The notes beneath the pieces were generated by a model, which had not been told where the DNA came from, did not search any database, and saw only the letters and a list, made by a program, of their open reading frames with translations. Source: Ignelater luminosus (lineage: Eukaryota > Arthropoda > Insecta > Coleoptera > Elateridae). Taken from it: a DNA stretch of 64,000 nucleotides. Where the stretch lies: contig VTPC01090587.1 of the NCBI GenBank assembly GCA_011009095.1, positions 1 to 64,000 of the forward strand, read 5' to 3'. The position numbers and the translations under genes were made by a program. Below, piece after piece: positions 44,386 through 57,468 of the stretch (positions are counted from its first letter, which is position 1; each line of letters starts with the position of its first letter).

Positions 44386-47104
44386 TTTGTTAGATGTTAA
44401 GGATCTAATAATTAAAAAAAGCTGTAGCACTGATTTAAAGCGAATTTAAACTATAAGCATTAGGGATCTTTTTTTTTAAATAAAAATAAAAGGGAGATTT
44501 AGTTAGGAATAAACAGAAATTGAATTTTAATTCATATTGGTTTTGTTATTGCTGTAATTTAATTTGAATCATCCTAATCTTTGCCGTTCTTGCGAAATCT
44601 AGTGTGAGTTGCCGCTTCTTAAGTTTTTTTTGCAACTTAGGAAGCAAGTCTTTAAGTAGCGGTTTTGTGTATTTCTGTTTTAGGAATTAAAAATTATTTT
44701 TATTGGCCATTTCTGTTCTCGACGTTTTTCACACAGCTGAAGGAAAACATGGAATTATCAGTTGGTAAGTCAATGCTTTTTTTTATAAACTCATTACTTA
44801 ACTGTGTTAGCTTCTTGAGATTGAGTTTTTCTTTAATTTAATAATTAAATATTAGAAACCAGATTTTTATCAATCGCAATTTTACATGAGGTCTCGTATT
44901 TTTAAATTTGATATATTTATTTATCTCTATGAGTGGATTAGCGATAGATTTTTATAGTACGCTCAAGTTTAACTTGTAATTTTTTGAATAACTTTTATGT
45001 GGTCATTTCTTGATATATTGAACTTTAATTTAAAAATTTAAATATTGATAGGGATTGGCGTTAACTTTGTTGTTCAATTTATTAATTTGTTGATCAAATT
45101 GAAATTTTATATTCACTATATTCAAAATTGTGTTTGAATTTAATAAAAGATTCCTAGTCAACGTAATATACAGGGCGTAACTTAATTTGCCAGAAATTTG
45201 TATTGTTATTGTTATATTCGTATGGGTATAATGTGGTGGTTTTTTTGAGATATTCTATTTATACAAATCTGTTGCATGTCATATTAAAGATAGAGTGTTG
45301 AAAAGTATAGCTGTGTTGCTCAATTTTTCTAAAGGTTATTTATACAATTTGTGTGGTAAGTTAATTCTCGAATTCGTTATTGTAGCATTTACACTAGTAG
45401 TTATTGTTATTTTGTGTTGTTCCTTTTGGGACTGGCGCCTTGATATTTGGTTAATATATCGATTATTTAAAGTAAAAGGTGTTTAATTGAGTATAACTCC
45501 TTCTTAGCTGCACCCAAGGCCACCCTGAGCTTTGCTGGCCTAGGACATTACATTAAACTAGAGAAATTCAAATTTAAATATTATAACGCAAGGTTGCGTT
45601 GCAGTGTAACAATTTTGTTTAAGGTAGTGAGCTAACCTTCTCCCCATTTCCCATCTTTGACACCAGTCTGTTTGCAATCTAATCACCAAAAGTGAATATT
45701 TAGATGAAAATGTTTTAATTTGCGGATTTATTTTAATCTACATCAGCCACACATCAGGGGAAAACTAGCTTTCAGCTTCTTTTGCCTAAAACTAAAACAA
45801 AATACCAATGAAATTGATTAACTTTAATATTAAAAAAGTGAAAAGAGCAAATGTAACAAAATAAAACTTAAACAGAAACTAGTGCATATCGTCATCATTG
45901 AAGTATTCTAACCAAACTTGTCGGCAACTTATTGCTTGCTAATGGTGAAGGCCAATCGTTTTTTCACATAATAAAGCTAGAAAAATAGGCAATGGGGATC
46001 AAATTTTCCAAGTTGCAAATAATAAAATGTATTTTTGGCAACATTTAAAATAAAATTTAATAAGTTGAATTTTTTTCTCGTTCCCTTCAGGTTCGAGTTA
46101 TTGAAGTTCAAAGGGAAAATACAAATGAATCAAGATTTATATACCCTGTTTACATTGTTTTTACACGAAACCTAATCATGGAAATCTAGCAGTTTGAGTT
46201 GTGCGAATGGAATATAAAATCGTAAAAATGTAAAAAAAAACTGATATGCCTTTTTGAAGTTTGAAGGTTATGTTTTCCATCATTTTTTTGCTTAGGGTGC
46301 TATTGCTATCAGATATTTTTCAAATTTGTAGATGTCAAGTATTTCTCAATTTGACTGGCTGACAATTCTGCCCTGCAAAGCAAAAAGACCCTAACTCGAA
46401 AAATAAATAAAACTGTGTTTAGGATATTGCTGAATTCTTTGAAAATAAGTGATACAGACCAATTTTTAAAATGTCCTATCCTACACAAATGTGAAGAAAG
46501 AAAAAAAATGTTTCCCTCAATATCTCAAAACTATGATTTTCAGAATCAGGGTTTTTTTTGTTTTGCAAGGCATAAGTATGAAGTAATTAAACGAACTACA
46601 TTAAAATGCAACATTGTTAAGAATGTTATTTGGGAAATGTGCATGGTTCCCAATATAACAGAAATATATCAAATAAAGCAAAAGCATGGCCAATACTCGT
46701 CTGTAAACATCACGAATGTATTATATATACATTGGATATTAGTTTCAATAATAACTCAATTATATTCTGTTGTATAAATATTTTATTTGTATGTCTTTTT
46801 TTGTTCACTAATAATTTATAAATTACATAAACAGAAAAATTGCATTAAATTATAAATAAAGAACGTTCCAAGATCACTGCAAATTTACACTGGATATGTT
46901 GTTTTCATCTGCATGGATGAATATAAAGGTTAACATTCTTAAAATATATAAGCATACTACCTATAATATACGTAAATCAATTTTACTAAATATATATAAA
47001 ACAGACAACTAACAATTACAAGTATAAATGCCTTAGAAGTTAAGACAATCATAAAACACTCAGTTGATAAATTTGTTATAATATAAATAATTAACTATGT
47101 GCCA
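44386..47104. other. Intergenic between zinc-finger remnant and ABCD gene
   Basis: A possible orphan first exon, ATGGAATTATCAGTTG|GTAAG at 44749, follows a TGTTTTAG acceptor, but no continuation was found. A stretch at 45600-45680 is a diverged inverted copy of 42880-42950. The 3' UTR of the minus-strand ABCD gene occupies the right edge. No other gene is recognised. Confidence 0.35.
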
Positions 47105-50100
47105 TTACTGCGTAGTGTCTTCACCTAAAAGTCGAGCTAGTTCTTTTAATCTTCTGTCTCTAATTTCTGTTGGAATCTGTTTTAGTAAATGTTCTTTTTC
47201 ATTCTTCAAATCTAATCGACTCGATGCGTTCAGTTCTGAGAATTCCCAAGAACCTGCACCATCAAATTGTAGAATATATGAATGGAATTTCCTATAATCA
47301 AAAGTAAAATCAGTATAATTTAAAACAGTTCTTAAATATTTTTACCATAACGTAGGTCTATGTGTGATGGTTAGAAGTGTAATACCAAGATCTATAGCTG
47401 CTTGATAAATTTCTCCTTCTACATCAATTGAAATTGCTGAAGTGCATTCATCCAAGAGAGCATATTTTGGTCTAAAGATTAGAAAACATACAGAATATAT
47501 AAAACTTGACATTGATTGAAGCTAAATCAGCTGATTTTTTTACCTGTGATAGAATAATCTTGCAATTGCCATACGTTGTTTTTCACCGCCAGAGAGAATA
47601 TCTGTCCAATCTTTAACAGCATAGAATGTATCTCGTTCAACTATGTGTTCTAGATGGACCATGCGCATAATCTTTCGTAAATCTTCCTCGCCAACTTGTT
47701 TATTAATCATGTCCACATGAGTATCAGGATAGATAATTTGATCTCTAAGATTACCTACACAAAATATATCTTACATTTGAGGAAAGATTAAAAAAGAAAT
47801 TTTGTCTTACCTATTACCATATATGGACGCTGTGGTATATAAAACATAGAATTCTTAGGTGTGTGTAATTCTCCTCCATATATTGGCCATAAACCAGCCA
47901 ATATTCTGAAAAGACTTGATTTACCACATCCATTGGGTCCCGTAATTAGTAAATGTTGGCCAGGTTGTAAATGCAAAGCAAGGGAAGAACAAACTACATC
48001 GCAGTTTGGTGTTACAATAGGTACATCTTTTAGAAGGATTTCATAATCTTGAGAATATACTAGTTTACCTAAAAAAACAAAGTAAAAATAACATAAAAAT
48101 AATATTCTTAAATATTTACAATCTAATATTTAATGTTTGCAATAACACCATCTACTTTTGTGTGTGTTAAAGTCAAGAGGTTGATGATTAAGGCGATGTA
48201 TACTGCACTGAAAATTATGATAGCCAGGAGGAAAGGATAAAGATGGGTGTGTTTATGAATGATGTAAAAGTGTAACCAAAATCTTAATAACTAATAACAA
48301 AACAAAGGTCCTTGTTGAACCAAACCAGATTTTGGATATGGGCTTTTCTTACTCTAATAAGTTGAAACAAATGAAATATATGAATAAATTGGCAACAAAC
48401 TAAAAGTTTGTAAAGAAATATTCAATTGGATAAACTCTTGAATAATACTGCAGAGCATAATATAGAATGTATTTAAGTACGTTTATCAACAATAGGAATC
48501 ATAACCTAGATTTCCAGATTTATTGCAAATTCATCTTACTGAGGGGCTATCAGTTATCATGTAATAAAAAATATACAAATGTAACAAAAATGTCAAAAAA
48601 CTTGGCAAGAAGGCTTGGAGGATGAGACAGTGGGAAAATGCCTTTTTACCACTGTGGAAAGTCATTACAAAATACTCTGAATAACTGCAGCAAAATTGTT
48701 ATTAAATATATAATGGAAGCTTCAATATTTGTATTGTTCATAAATAATCTGCTTGTTTTTGTATTTACATTATTAACTGGTTTATTAGAATTTTAAGATT
48801 GCCCGATTATTTATGTAAATTTAATATACAGAATGAGAACTTTCATCTTTTGGAACTATTTTGTAAGCAAACGAAAACAATTTTAATTTCTTCTCAGATT
48901 TTAATGAGTAACGGTGATTAGCTGGCACACTCTTGCTCTTCTTCACTCTTACAATGTTCTATTTAGATTAGTTCGTAAATAAAAAGAAAAAGAAGGAAAT
49001 AACAATCTGCTTTCAGGTACGCTTGGTATAACAGCAACATAATGTTATTAATTTTTCAAATTTACATACAATAATCAGTTTTTGAAGGCAAGGAAACTTT
49101 CTATTCTATTCTCATTTGGTGTTTAAGACTTTAAAAACGAAGAAATATTTATAAAGAATCAAAATTAACAAGAGGCTTTTTTTGAGAATTTAATCAGTAT
49201 TGGATGTTAGAAATCGATACAGGTAAGTAGTATTTTGCATTGTGATATGAAGTTCTTATTAGGTATTATACTGATGAATACATAGAAATTAAATAATTAT
49301 CAAACTAAAAATTATATTTAGAACTACCTATTCAAATAGAGGTTTCAAAATCTAAATGAACGGGATAGGTATCATATTTTCTATTGTATAAAAAGGTACA
49401 ATATTCTGTATTGTGAGAAAATTAAATATTATTCAGCTAATTCAACAAGCTATTTGAACTAAAGGTTCTATAGTTTATACTTTAATTAACTTCTGTTATG
49501 ATGTGAATTTATAACACCTACTAACATTCCTTCAATTGTTTTCAATTGAGAATTTTATCATCATCTAATTAATAATTCTAAGAAATTTGTCAAGCTATTT
49601 GCATAATGAATCTACACATAATGAAATAATTTGTTGTTGCGTGTCTTAATCCAATCTATCCAATTGTAAACAAACAAGTAAAGGAATAAATAATTTAAAA
49701 TAGCATTAACTTTGGACTGTACAAAGCTATAATTTAATTTTATCAAAGTGTATTATTTTTGTGTATTTACATTGTGACGTAAATGTTAAAAGCAAAGCAA
49801 ATATAATTGTTTATTTTCTTTCTTCTTCCTAAACAGCAATTTGTAGGAAGCAACAATTTGGAATCCTTTCTTTTATAAAATGTATTAACAACAGGTGCCA
49901 CGAAAATGTCATTAACTTTAATAATCATATATTTTGCTATAGCTTTATTCAGTTGTTTCAATTATTTTAAGCACATAAAGGTGAGGACAAACTACATATT
50001 TGAATAGGTGACTCAATGAATGTAGATTATCTTGAACTTAAAAATGGGACAATTTATAATAGAATACTCGGGGTTTTTTCCTACTTCCTGTAATGATAAA

Positions 50101-53100
50101 GAAGTAATTAGGTTTAGATGCTTAATATAAAATTGACAAAAAGTATATCTCAAGTTTTTCTCATTTTCTTAAATTCTATTAAGAAGGACAGTTGTGAAAG
50201 TAGTAGAAACTGCATTGATGGATGTAACAGCAAATGAAATCAAATTCATTCTACATCATAAAGAAGAAATTATTTTGAGTAATATTATTGTCTTAAGTAA
50301 TAAAATATTATTACTTGTTAATATTATTACCATTAAATAGTTTTAAATGTCTTCATTAATAAGACAATTATATTAAATAATGGGAATTCTATAGCATAAT
50401 TTTCACTTGTTTTTATGGGAGCATTTGTTGAAAAACTGTGGTTTATTTCTTTAAGATCTCATTTATTTTTCTTTTTTAAACAAAATGTAATCTAAATAAA
50501 TGATAAATACTCTACATTTACCTCATAATTAACAATTTATTTGGTTATTAGTAATTTAGGTAAAAAAACTAATGGTAATAATTAAAATTCAGAGTTTGCA
50601 GGTTAGACTGATGCATGTATATTATCATGTTTCCTATTACCTAAATTGTTATATTTATAGTGTCCATCATTTTTATGTAGATTGAATAAATGCAGTACAA
50701 ATGTGTAATTTTGCTGACAGAAATTACTCACAAATAAACTAAAGGATTATCATAAGATGAAGAATGAAATAAAAACAAACACGAAGTAAAAGAAGTTATA
50801 AATGTTAAATTAAATCAATGTACATAAAAAGAAAAGAAAAAGGAAGTTCAGTGCAGATAATTCTGGAGATAGATTTACAGGTATTTAAAATACTCAACTT
50901 TCTTAAAGTTAAATTTCTATAGAGGCGTCACCATCTCAAGTAAGCTACTTAAAATTTTTTTTGATCAATTTTTAGTTGTTATTATGATGAGTTAAAGTTT
51001 TGCACTAAATATTACTGCTTGAAAATGCCCCTTTTTAAGAAACCACTTCTTTATGCTTAAATGACAGAAAAAATTAATAAGCAGATTGAAAGCAAATTTA
51101 ATATATTGGAAACGGTAATAGATACAAGATCGTTCGAATGAGAAAAAAGTTGCGCATTTACGTTCTCATTAACAGTCTGGATTTATATTTTCAAAAATTA
51201 ATCCCATTACTGTGATACAAGGCGAAAACGAAAAATGTGCGTTTTCTAAAAACCTCCATATTTTATTGATTGTAAGAGATATATTCACCAAATTGTTAAG
51301 ATAGGGGTAATGGGTAATGGGGACTTCAGAAATGACATTGAAAACATTCTAGGCCTACTAAGTTTTACGCAATCGTATCGAACTTTTGTTTTTCTTATTG
51401 GATTTCTACATTTTGGAAATCATCATGAAAAGAGCTTTTCAAGCAGGTACAACATCCCCAAGTTCAGTAAAAAAAAAAATTATCACAAATCGACATTGCA
51501 ATTTGACCGATGTAGGCATTGATTTAGAGGATTTAGTAACAGTTATTGAATACCAAAATGCCATTTAATGGAAATGCTATCAAACCTTTTGAAAAGAAAT
51601 TTATTAGTACTATGTTACTGAAAACAACATGATGAAATGTATCATTTATCTTATTTTAAAATGAGGAACAGTAGAAATTCAAATTTAGAAAAAAATGTTC
51701 AAAAAGTTGTGAAAAGATTGAAGGAAAATGATACAGTTAAATCTAGGTGGGTGCCTGGCTGGGACAGTCGATTATTATTTACAAGTAATAACTAATAAGT
51801 TTCAAAATATTTAAGAAAGTTCAACATAATGTCACTAGCAAATAGAGGTGTTTCACCTATAGGAAAAAGCAAATGTATACAATGCAAGGTTATCATTTTT
51901 GAACACTGAAAAATTTCAAGAAATGCTGTGATTGGTTAATGCTATGAAAGTTATTTCTAAAGTCTTTTGCATATTAAGATTGCTTTGTATACAGAGATTG
52001 TTCATACATAAAAAATGTTATAAAGCTAGGAAATTAATTGAATTATGCCAGAAAGACGAATTTAATAGGCGAAGGAACAAGCACTGAGTTACAAAAATCT
52101 GCAAATTATGAACCGAACACCGCCAACCTTTATAGTTTATTGTTATTTATAGTGAATTACTATGTACTCATTTTTTATAAGCAAACTTTGTACAGGTTTT
52201 TAGTTGTAACCTGTTATTGTTTACTTTAGTCTAAATTGATGAGTGTATCAATTTATCAGAGACATGCTTTACATACTGGTCGTGATTTTACAGATATAAA
52301 AATTGCAATATCTAAAAACTTACCTTGTTTAACAACATGTGACAGACTCATATTTTACACGAACTGGACAAGGATAAATATATGGTATTCAGTAATTTTG
52401 AAATAAAATTTTTAATGTTTAACGGTTTAACAAAAAACAGCTAACCTAGCACTGATAGATGATAGATCAAGGTTAATGTTTAAACTGCCAATAAATTAGT
52501 CAGAAAATTAAAAACTTAATTGATATTATGAAAATTCTAGGTGTAAATTGCCTGTCTTAGTATATCAAAAAACAGAACTGCGAATCAGAAAAAGCACGTG
52601 AAAAACTAATCTTTTTTCTTAGATGGAATAAATTTATTTTACATGGAAGAAGTTCCATTCTTCTACATTCTAAACTTTGTTCAAATTAACAAACTATTAA
52701 AACAACAGATAATCTGTATATTGTTAAAATAGCGATATCAATATACTATGTTTTGCTATATAAAAAAAATGTTATTTTAACAATAATTGGAAGTTAACAA
52801 TATCATTATGATTTACAGAATAGGGGGAATAATTCTTTATTTTCTATAGTTACATGAAAACAAGTTTACATTGTGTAAAATGTAACATTCAATATTAATA
52901 TTTATAATGCAAATTTCTTTGAAGAAATTTCAACTACTTATGGTATCCAAATCGAAGGAATACATGAAAACTGAAACAGAATTTGTCTACTACTCATAGA
53001 ATGTAAAAGAAAAATTAATTTTTTCCAGTATCTCTTTTCCAAGAAAAATCCTCAATCATTTGAATTAATTTTAATTTTTTTGTATCTTTCATTACTATTA

Positions 53101-55485
53101 ACAGAATTATGTATATCATTGGCATGTAGATGACATTATTCGCCTATTAAATGAAACCCTGCAGATCTTTAGGGTGCATTTTGTACACCTTCCAATGTTT
53201 TCTCGGTCATATAAGGTTGAATCAATTTATATCTATTACACGCAGGCATGACAGGAAACATGTATCAACTGATTATGTTAAGAATTGCAGATACTGAACA
53301 ATTGCTGTCAGAAAAGCACACAAGATCATAAAGAATTATATACTTTGTATTTATATTGGAACCAGTTAGTATCATTCCATCCTTTCACCAATTCATCCCT
53401 ACTAGAGATCCACCATGTATGTATTAGTGTAGAATTGAGAGTAGCTTGAGGAGGAAAGATAGCTATAAGGCAGCAATCAATAGATTATACTGTCTTAGTT
53501 TCTGGATTTTTACAAGTTCTAATTAATTCAAACTATTATACAGAGTGTCTCAAAAACATTTCACTACACAAAACTACATATAATAGTAGACATCATAGAG
53601 TAACAAGCATATGGAGAATTCCATTCCAATATCTCACCGTGTTCTTAAGATATTGAAAAAAGAAAGTTTAAATAAAACTATAACACCCAGTATCTTGGAA
53701 ACGGTTGAGTTTCAGATGCATGTTTATTAGACTTTTTTGTTTGATTTGAACTCTAGAATACACTCTTAACATATGGTGGAATGTTTCCAAGACACCCTGT
53801 ACAAACTCAGAAGTTTAACAAAATGCAGTTTCTTTTAAGAAATCTTTAAATCATACTTAAGTATCTGATTATCAAGAAAATAAATTTATGATTTATTTTT
53901 ACTTACCTTTAGGAATAGGTTGGTTTCCTCTATATTCGATAACAAAACCATTGCTTCCATTTTCTTTTCTTTCTACTAATGTTTTCTGATAAATGCCTTG
54001 GCTGACTTCTTCTAATACTGTAAACATATTAGCAACTCTGGATGTATGACCAGCAAGTTCTACAATATCTTTATAGCTAGACATTAGTCTTTCCACAGCA
54101 TTACCACCAGTCATCATCAGATTCTTAGCAGTGGTATAGTATTGCGTTCTTTCTCCTATACTGTCACTAATGGCAGAAGTTTCTCCACTATTAGATGTTG
54201 CCAAACTGCTGCTCAAACCAAATTCGCTAGATTGCCCTAACGACATTGAACTTGATACATGTTCGTCTTCATCTGCAGTTAGAGCCCGCTGCTTTCCATT
54301 AGAAGCCAACAAAATCGGTAAACTTACTACAACTAAACCGGTGCCCGACCATACATATTTCATGAGAAATTGTTCAAGCATAACAAACCACATTTTTACA
54401 CCAAACATGTGTCGCATATGTTGAACTAACACGCGATATGCACTTCGAAGATGTGACAATTCCACTTTATGGCCTCCATAGAATGCTACTTCTTCAGAAT
54501 TCGTTACTAAACGTGAATGAAGATACCTCAAATATCCTTTTCTCTCAGCTTCTTGCGCCACGAGCTGTCCAAATCTTGGTGACACTACTTTTAAAATTAA
54601 AGCAGAGACACAAACAACTGTTGTTATTAAAATAGGACCAGTTACTATGTTTGCATTACGTGATTTTGTTAAGTTTGCTAGAGCAATTACCATTAATAAT
54701 ATGTCAAATAAAGGTTTGGTAATTTGACCATATAAATGTGACACTGTAGAAGCTACAACTTCAATATCATCAGTAAGTCTTTGAGAACAATTTTCTAATC
54801 TTCCATCCAATACAGTTACACGATAATAACTTTGGTTTTTAAAATATAGTTTGTAACTGTGATCAACAAGACGAGTTCGAAAACTAAGAGCAATTCGGCT
54901 TTCTAAATACTTAATTGCACTATTAATAAATGTAGCTGGTACTGCAATAGCAAACCACTTTAATAATTGTCTTACAAAGTTACGTGGTTCTTTACGTACA
55001 ATGTATTTTACTATGGCACCTTCTAAGTTTGCTACGTATATGCTTAGGAAGGTACGTAAAAAGAGAAATAATGTGTGCCCTGATAACAGCATAAGTTCTG
55101 AACAAAAGATACCGGGAATCATTATACGTACTAATTTATAAAATTGAAGGATAAATTCTACATTTAAACCAGGCACACAATATAATAGGCGTTCTATTTT
55201 CGTCCGGGCTAGTTTTCTTTTTAGCCTTTTTGAATTATTGCTAGACTTTAAGCTATCACTTAACTGGATGGAGTTACTTTTAGTTACTAATAAATTATTA
55301 TTAACACTATCTTGTTGGACATTTTCTTTGTTAATATAATTTTCTAAGATAGGATAACCAATTTTCAAGCCATACGCTATCAGACACGCTGCTACAATTC
55401 CACCGGTTACATAGTTTTTGGGCACATTTAGATATTTTCGAGTTTCCTCGGTTTTCTCCAGGAATTTTGATATTACAGTAGGCAT
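47105..55485 (-). CDS. ABCD1: Peroxisomal ABC half transporter, ABCD1/2 type, five exons
   Basis: Exons 55485-53907, 48068-47811, 47754-47544, 47471-47346 and 47291-47105 join with consistent phases to give 786 residues. ABCD1/2 dimers sit in the peroxisomal membrane and import very-long-chain fatty acyl-CoA for beta-oxidation. Exon 1 holds the whole membrane domain, including [33 protein letters not shown], the EAA-like loop [16 protein letters not shown] and [15 protein letters not shown]. The NPDQ loop of relatives reads NCSQ here. Exons 2-5 hold the ATPase: Walker [10 protein letters not shown] (570-578), Q-loop IPQRPYM, signature LSGGEKQR (666-673), Walker [10 protein letters not shown] with Asp690 and Glu691, and H-loop His720. 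A Ser/Gly-rich insert of about 50 residues separates the last helices. Start MPTVISKFL precedes the expected N-terminal helix. All nucleotide-binding residues are intact. ABCD3 (PMP70) is less likely from the membrane-domain motifs. Confidence 0.95.
48069..53906 (-). other. First intron of ABCD gene, 5.8 kb
   Basis: It separates the complete membrane-domain exon from the ATPase exons. AT-rich, no exons of other genes recognised on either strand. It contains the MITE at 53541-53799. Confidence 0.8.
53541..53799. mobile_element. 259-bp TA-flanked MITE in ABCD intron
   Basis: The left end CAGAGTGTCTCAAAAACATT and, inverted, the right end CAGGGTGTCTTGGAAACATT match over 20 bases with few differences. 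TA is duplicated at 53539-53540 and 53800-53801. The CAGGGTGTC terminus is shared with the 42641-44252 element. Non-coding. Confidence 0.8.
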
Positions 55486-56409
55486 CTTGATGTTTGTATT
55501 TTTAATGTATTAAGAAATGCTTATCTGAATTAATAGTTTCTTCTAATAACGGACATCCTTGTTAGGGCAACGATTATCTGCAATTAAAAATTGTATTATC
55601 ATTATCTTTTGTTCTGTACTAAACACAATCATTATTGTTGACAAATATAAATTATCTAATACTTATATTAATGATGTCTTTGTATGTCATGATAAAGTCG
55701 ATAATATCTACTAAATTATATTATTTAAAATAATTATTTAAAGAATAATGTTGACGCCGAGACAGATAATTACAGGGACTCTTAAAATACCTGACAGAAA
55801 AAATAAGAGAAATAAATCTACACAAATGAACATGCAGGATCTTTACTTAATCATTCTAATTTTTCTTTGCCTTTAATCTTCATTTTTATTAAAGTTTAAG
55901 GTTATAATATTACTAATATTCTGAACTATTCTTAAAATTATTTTAATTTTTGGTTTAATTTTGTTTCAATTACCTACATGCCTTATTTAGAGTATAAATA
56001 ATTTATAAGGCTCTCATTACTCATGCATTCGAACCAAATACACGTAGTGTAGGATACATTTTAATAGAACATCAAGAAATTGCAAATATTTGTTCTCCTA
56101 ATTATTTTACAGCCAAACATCACAGGAAAGAGTTGTAGAGCTTAGAAACGTATTCAGATTGTTTTGAGGTTTATTGTTATTTTATGGTGTTCTTAGATAA
56201 ATCATGATAAAAAATTAAAAATATCTGAAAAACAACAGCCGATGACAGCACTATTCATAAAATTTAGAAGGATCATAGTGTGATTGCTTCTTTTAGATTT
56301 CCTGGAGAATATGCATTTGTAGTTTGGCTATAAAATATTTAAGAGTAACAAATATTCACAATTCTCTGTTTTCCCAAGTAAAACCTTTATACATTCCAAA
56401 CCATTTCTA
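55486..56409. other. ABCD 5' flank and promoter region, no other gene
   Basis: AT-rich. No clear TATA box or second gene. The ABCD transcription start must lie here. Confidence 0.35.
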
Positions 56410-57020
56410 CAGGGTGTTTAGCAAGGAATAGGGCAGTGCAATATTTCAGTAATGAATGATGATTTTGAAATTCTGAAAATGGCATTTCAAATGTCACTCA
56501 TTTAAGTCATGTTAAATGAAAGCTATTTTTATTCTCTTTTTGAGAGATTTTTCTCTTTTAAAACTAAGAGCAGTTGCTATTGTTGCTTTAATGAGACGGT
56601 ATTAACAACGCATAGTACAAAATGGAGAAACATTTGAGCACTTAATTTAATTTGCATCTCTTATTTTCTTTAATTGCTTGTTACTATTTAGCTATTTCCA
56701 TTTATTCAAGACGTTAAACAAAATCGTAGTAGTGCAAAGGCATAAAAGATTTGTTAACAATTTTTTCAAGTCATTAATTAAAAGAACATAATTTCTTAAA
56801 AATCATACACGGCTGATAAGAAGATTTTTAAAAAACGATTATCTAATGTGATTTGATGCGGAGTTTTCATTTAGAAATTCTAAGTCGGATAGCGCCACCT
56901 AGCGGGGACGGGTGAAAATTAAAATTTTTGTATTAGTGTGCCCATGAGGGACATTTAAAAACGTCATTCTCAGAATTTCAAAATTATCGTCCATGTTACT
57001 GAAATATTGCACTGTCCCAT
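56410..57020. repeat. Inverted-repeat element, arms ~75 bp
   Basis: The left side GGGCAGTGCAATATTTCAGT, then TTTTGAAATTCTGAAAATGG (56431-56505), is mirrored at 56945-57020. It opens with CAGGGTGTTTAGC, again the TA-flanked MITE type terminus; the right terminus is degraded. No gene inside. Confidence 0.65.
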
Positions 57021-57468
57021 TTCTCAAGATTTTAATAAATAATGGCGTTCTATACGTAACAAATTTACAAAGACATAAGTGTATTCTAAATTCGAGGCTT
57101 ACCATAGGGATCTCGAAAACAGTAAGAGATACGAAGTAGGTTAAATTAGAAAAAAGTTGCCTATTTTGGAAATCAAGTTATTTATATTTTTGTTTTTTCA
57201 AAATAGTTCACGGCTTACTTTTTGTCAAAAAAAAGGAACGAGTAAAGATAAAAAAGAACGGCAAAAAGGGGTTTTAGAAAATAAGGTTTGACACAGCTTT
57301 TCGTTTATTTTACCAAGTTACAAAGTAAGAACCATTTTCCATGTAGTGTGCCATGACAGTAAAATATAAAAATTGTTAGTTTTCGTCAAATAAATTGTAT
57401 TGTACAAATACTAAGACAAAAGAAAGGCGCTTTTAAGATACTTTACTGGTCATTAACAAATAATATTA

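Noticed and set aside
46415-46777. 120-codon plus-strand frame MFRILLNS...
   Set aside because: Low-complexity AT-rich translation with no family resemblance and no splice context; probably chance.
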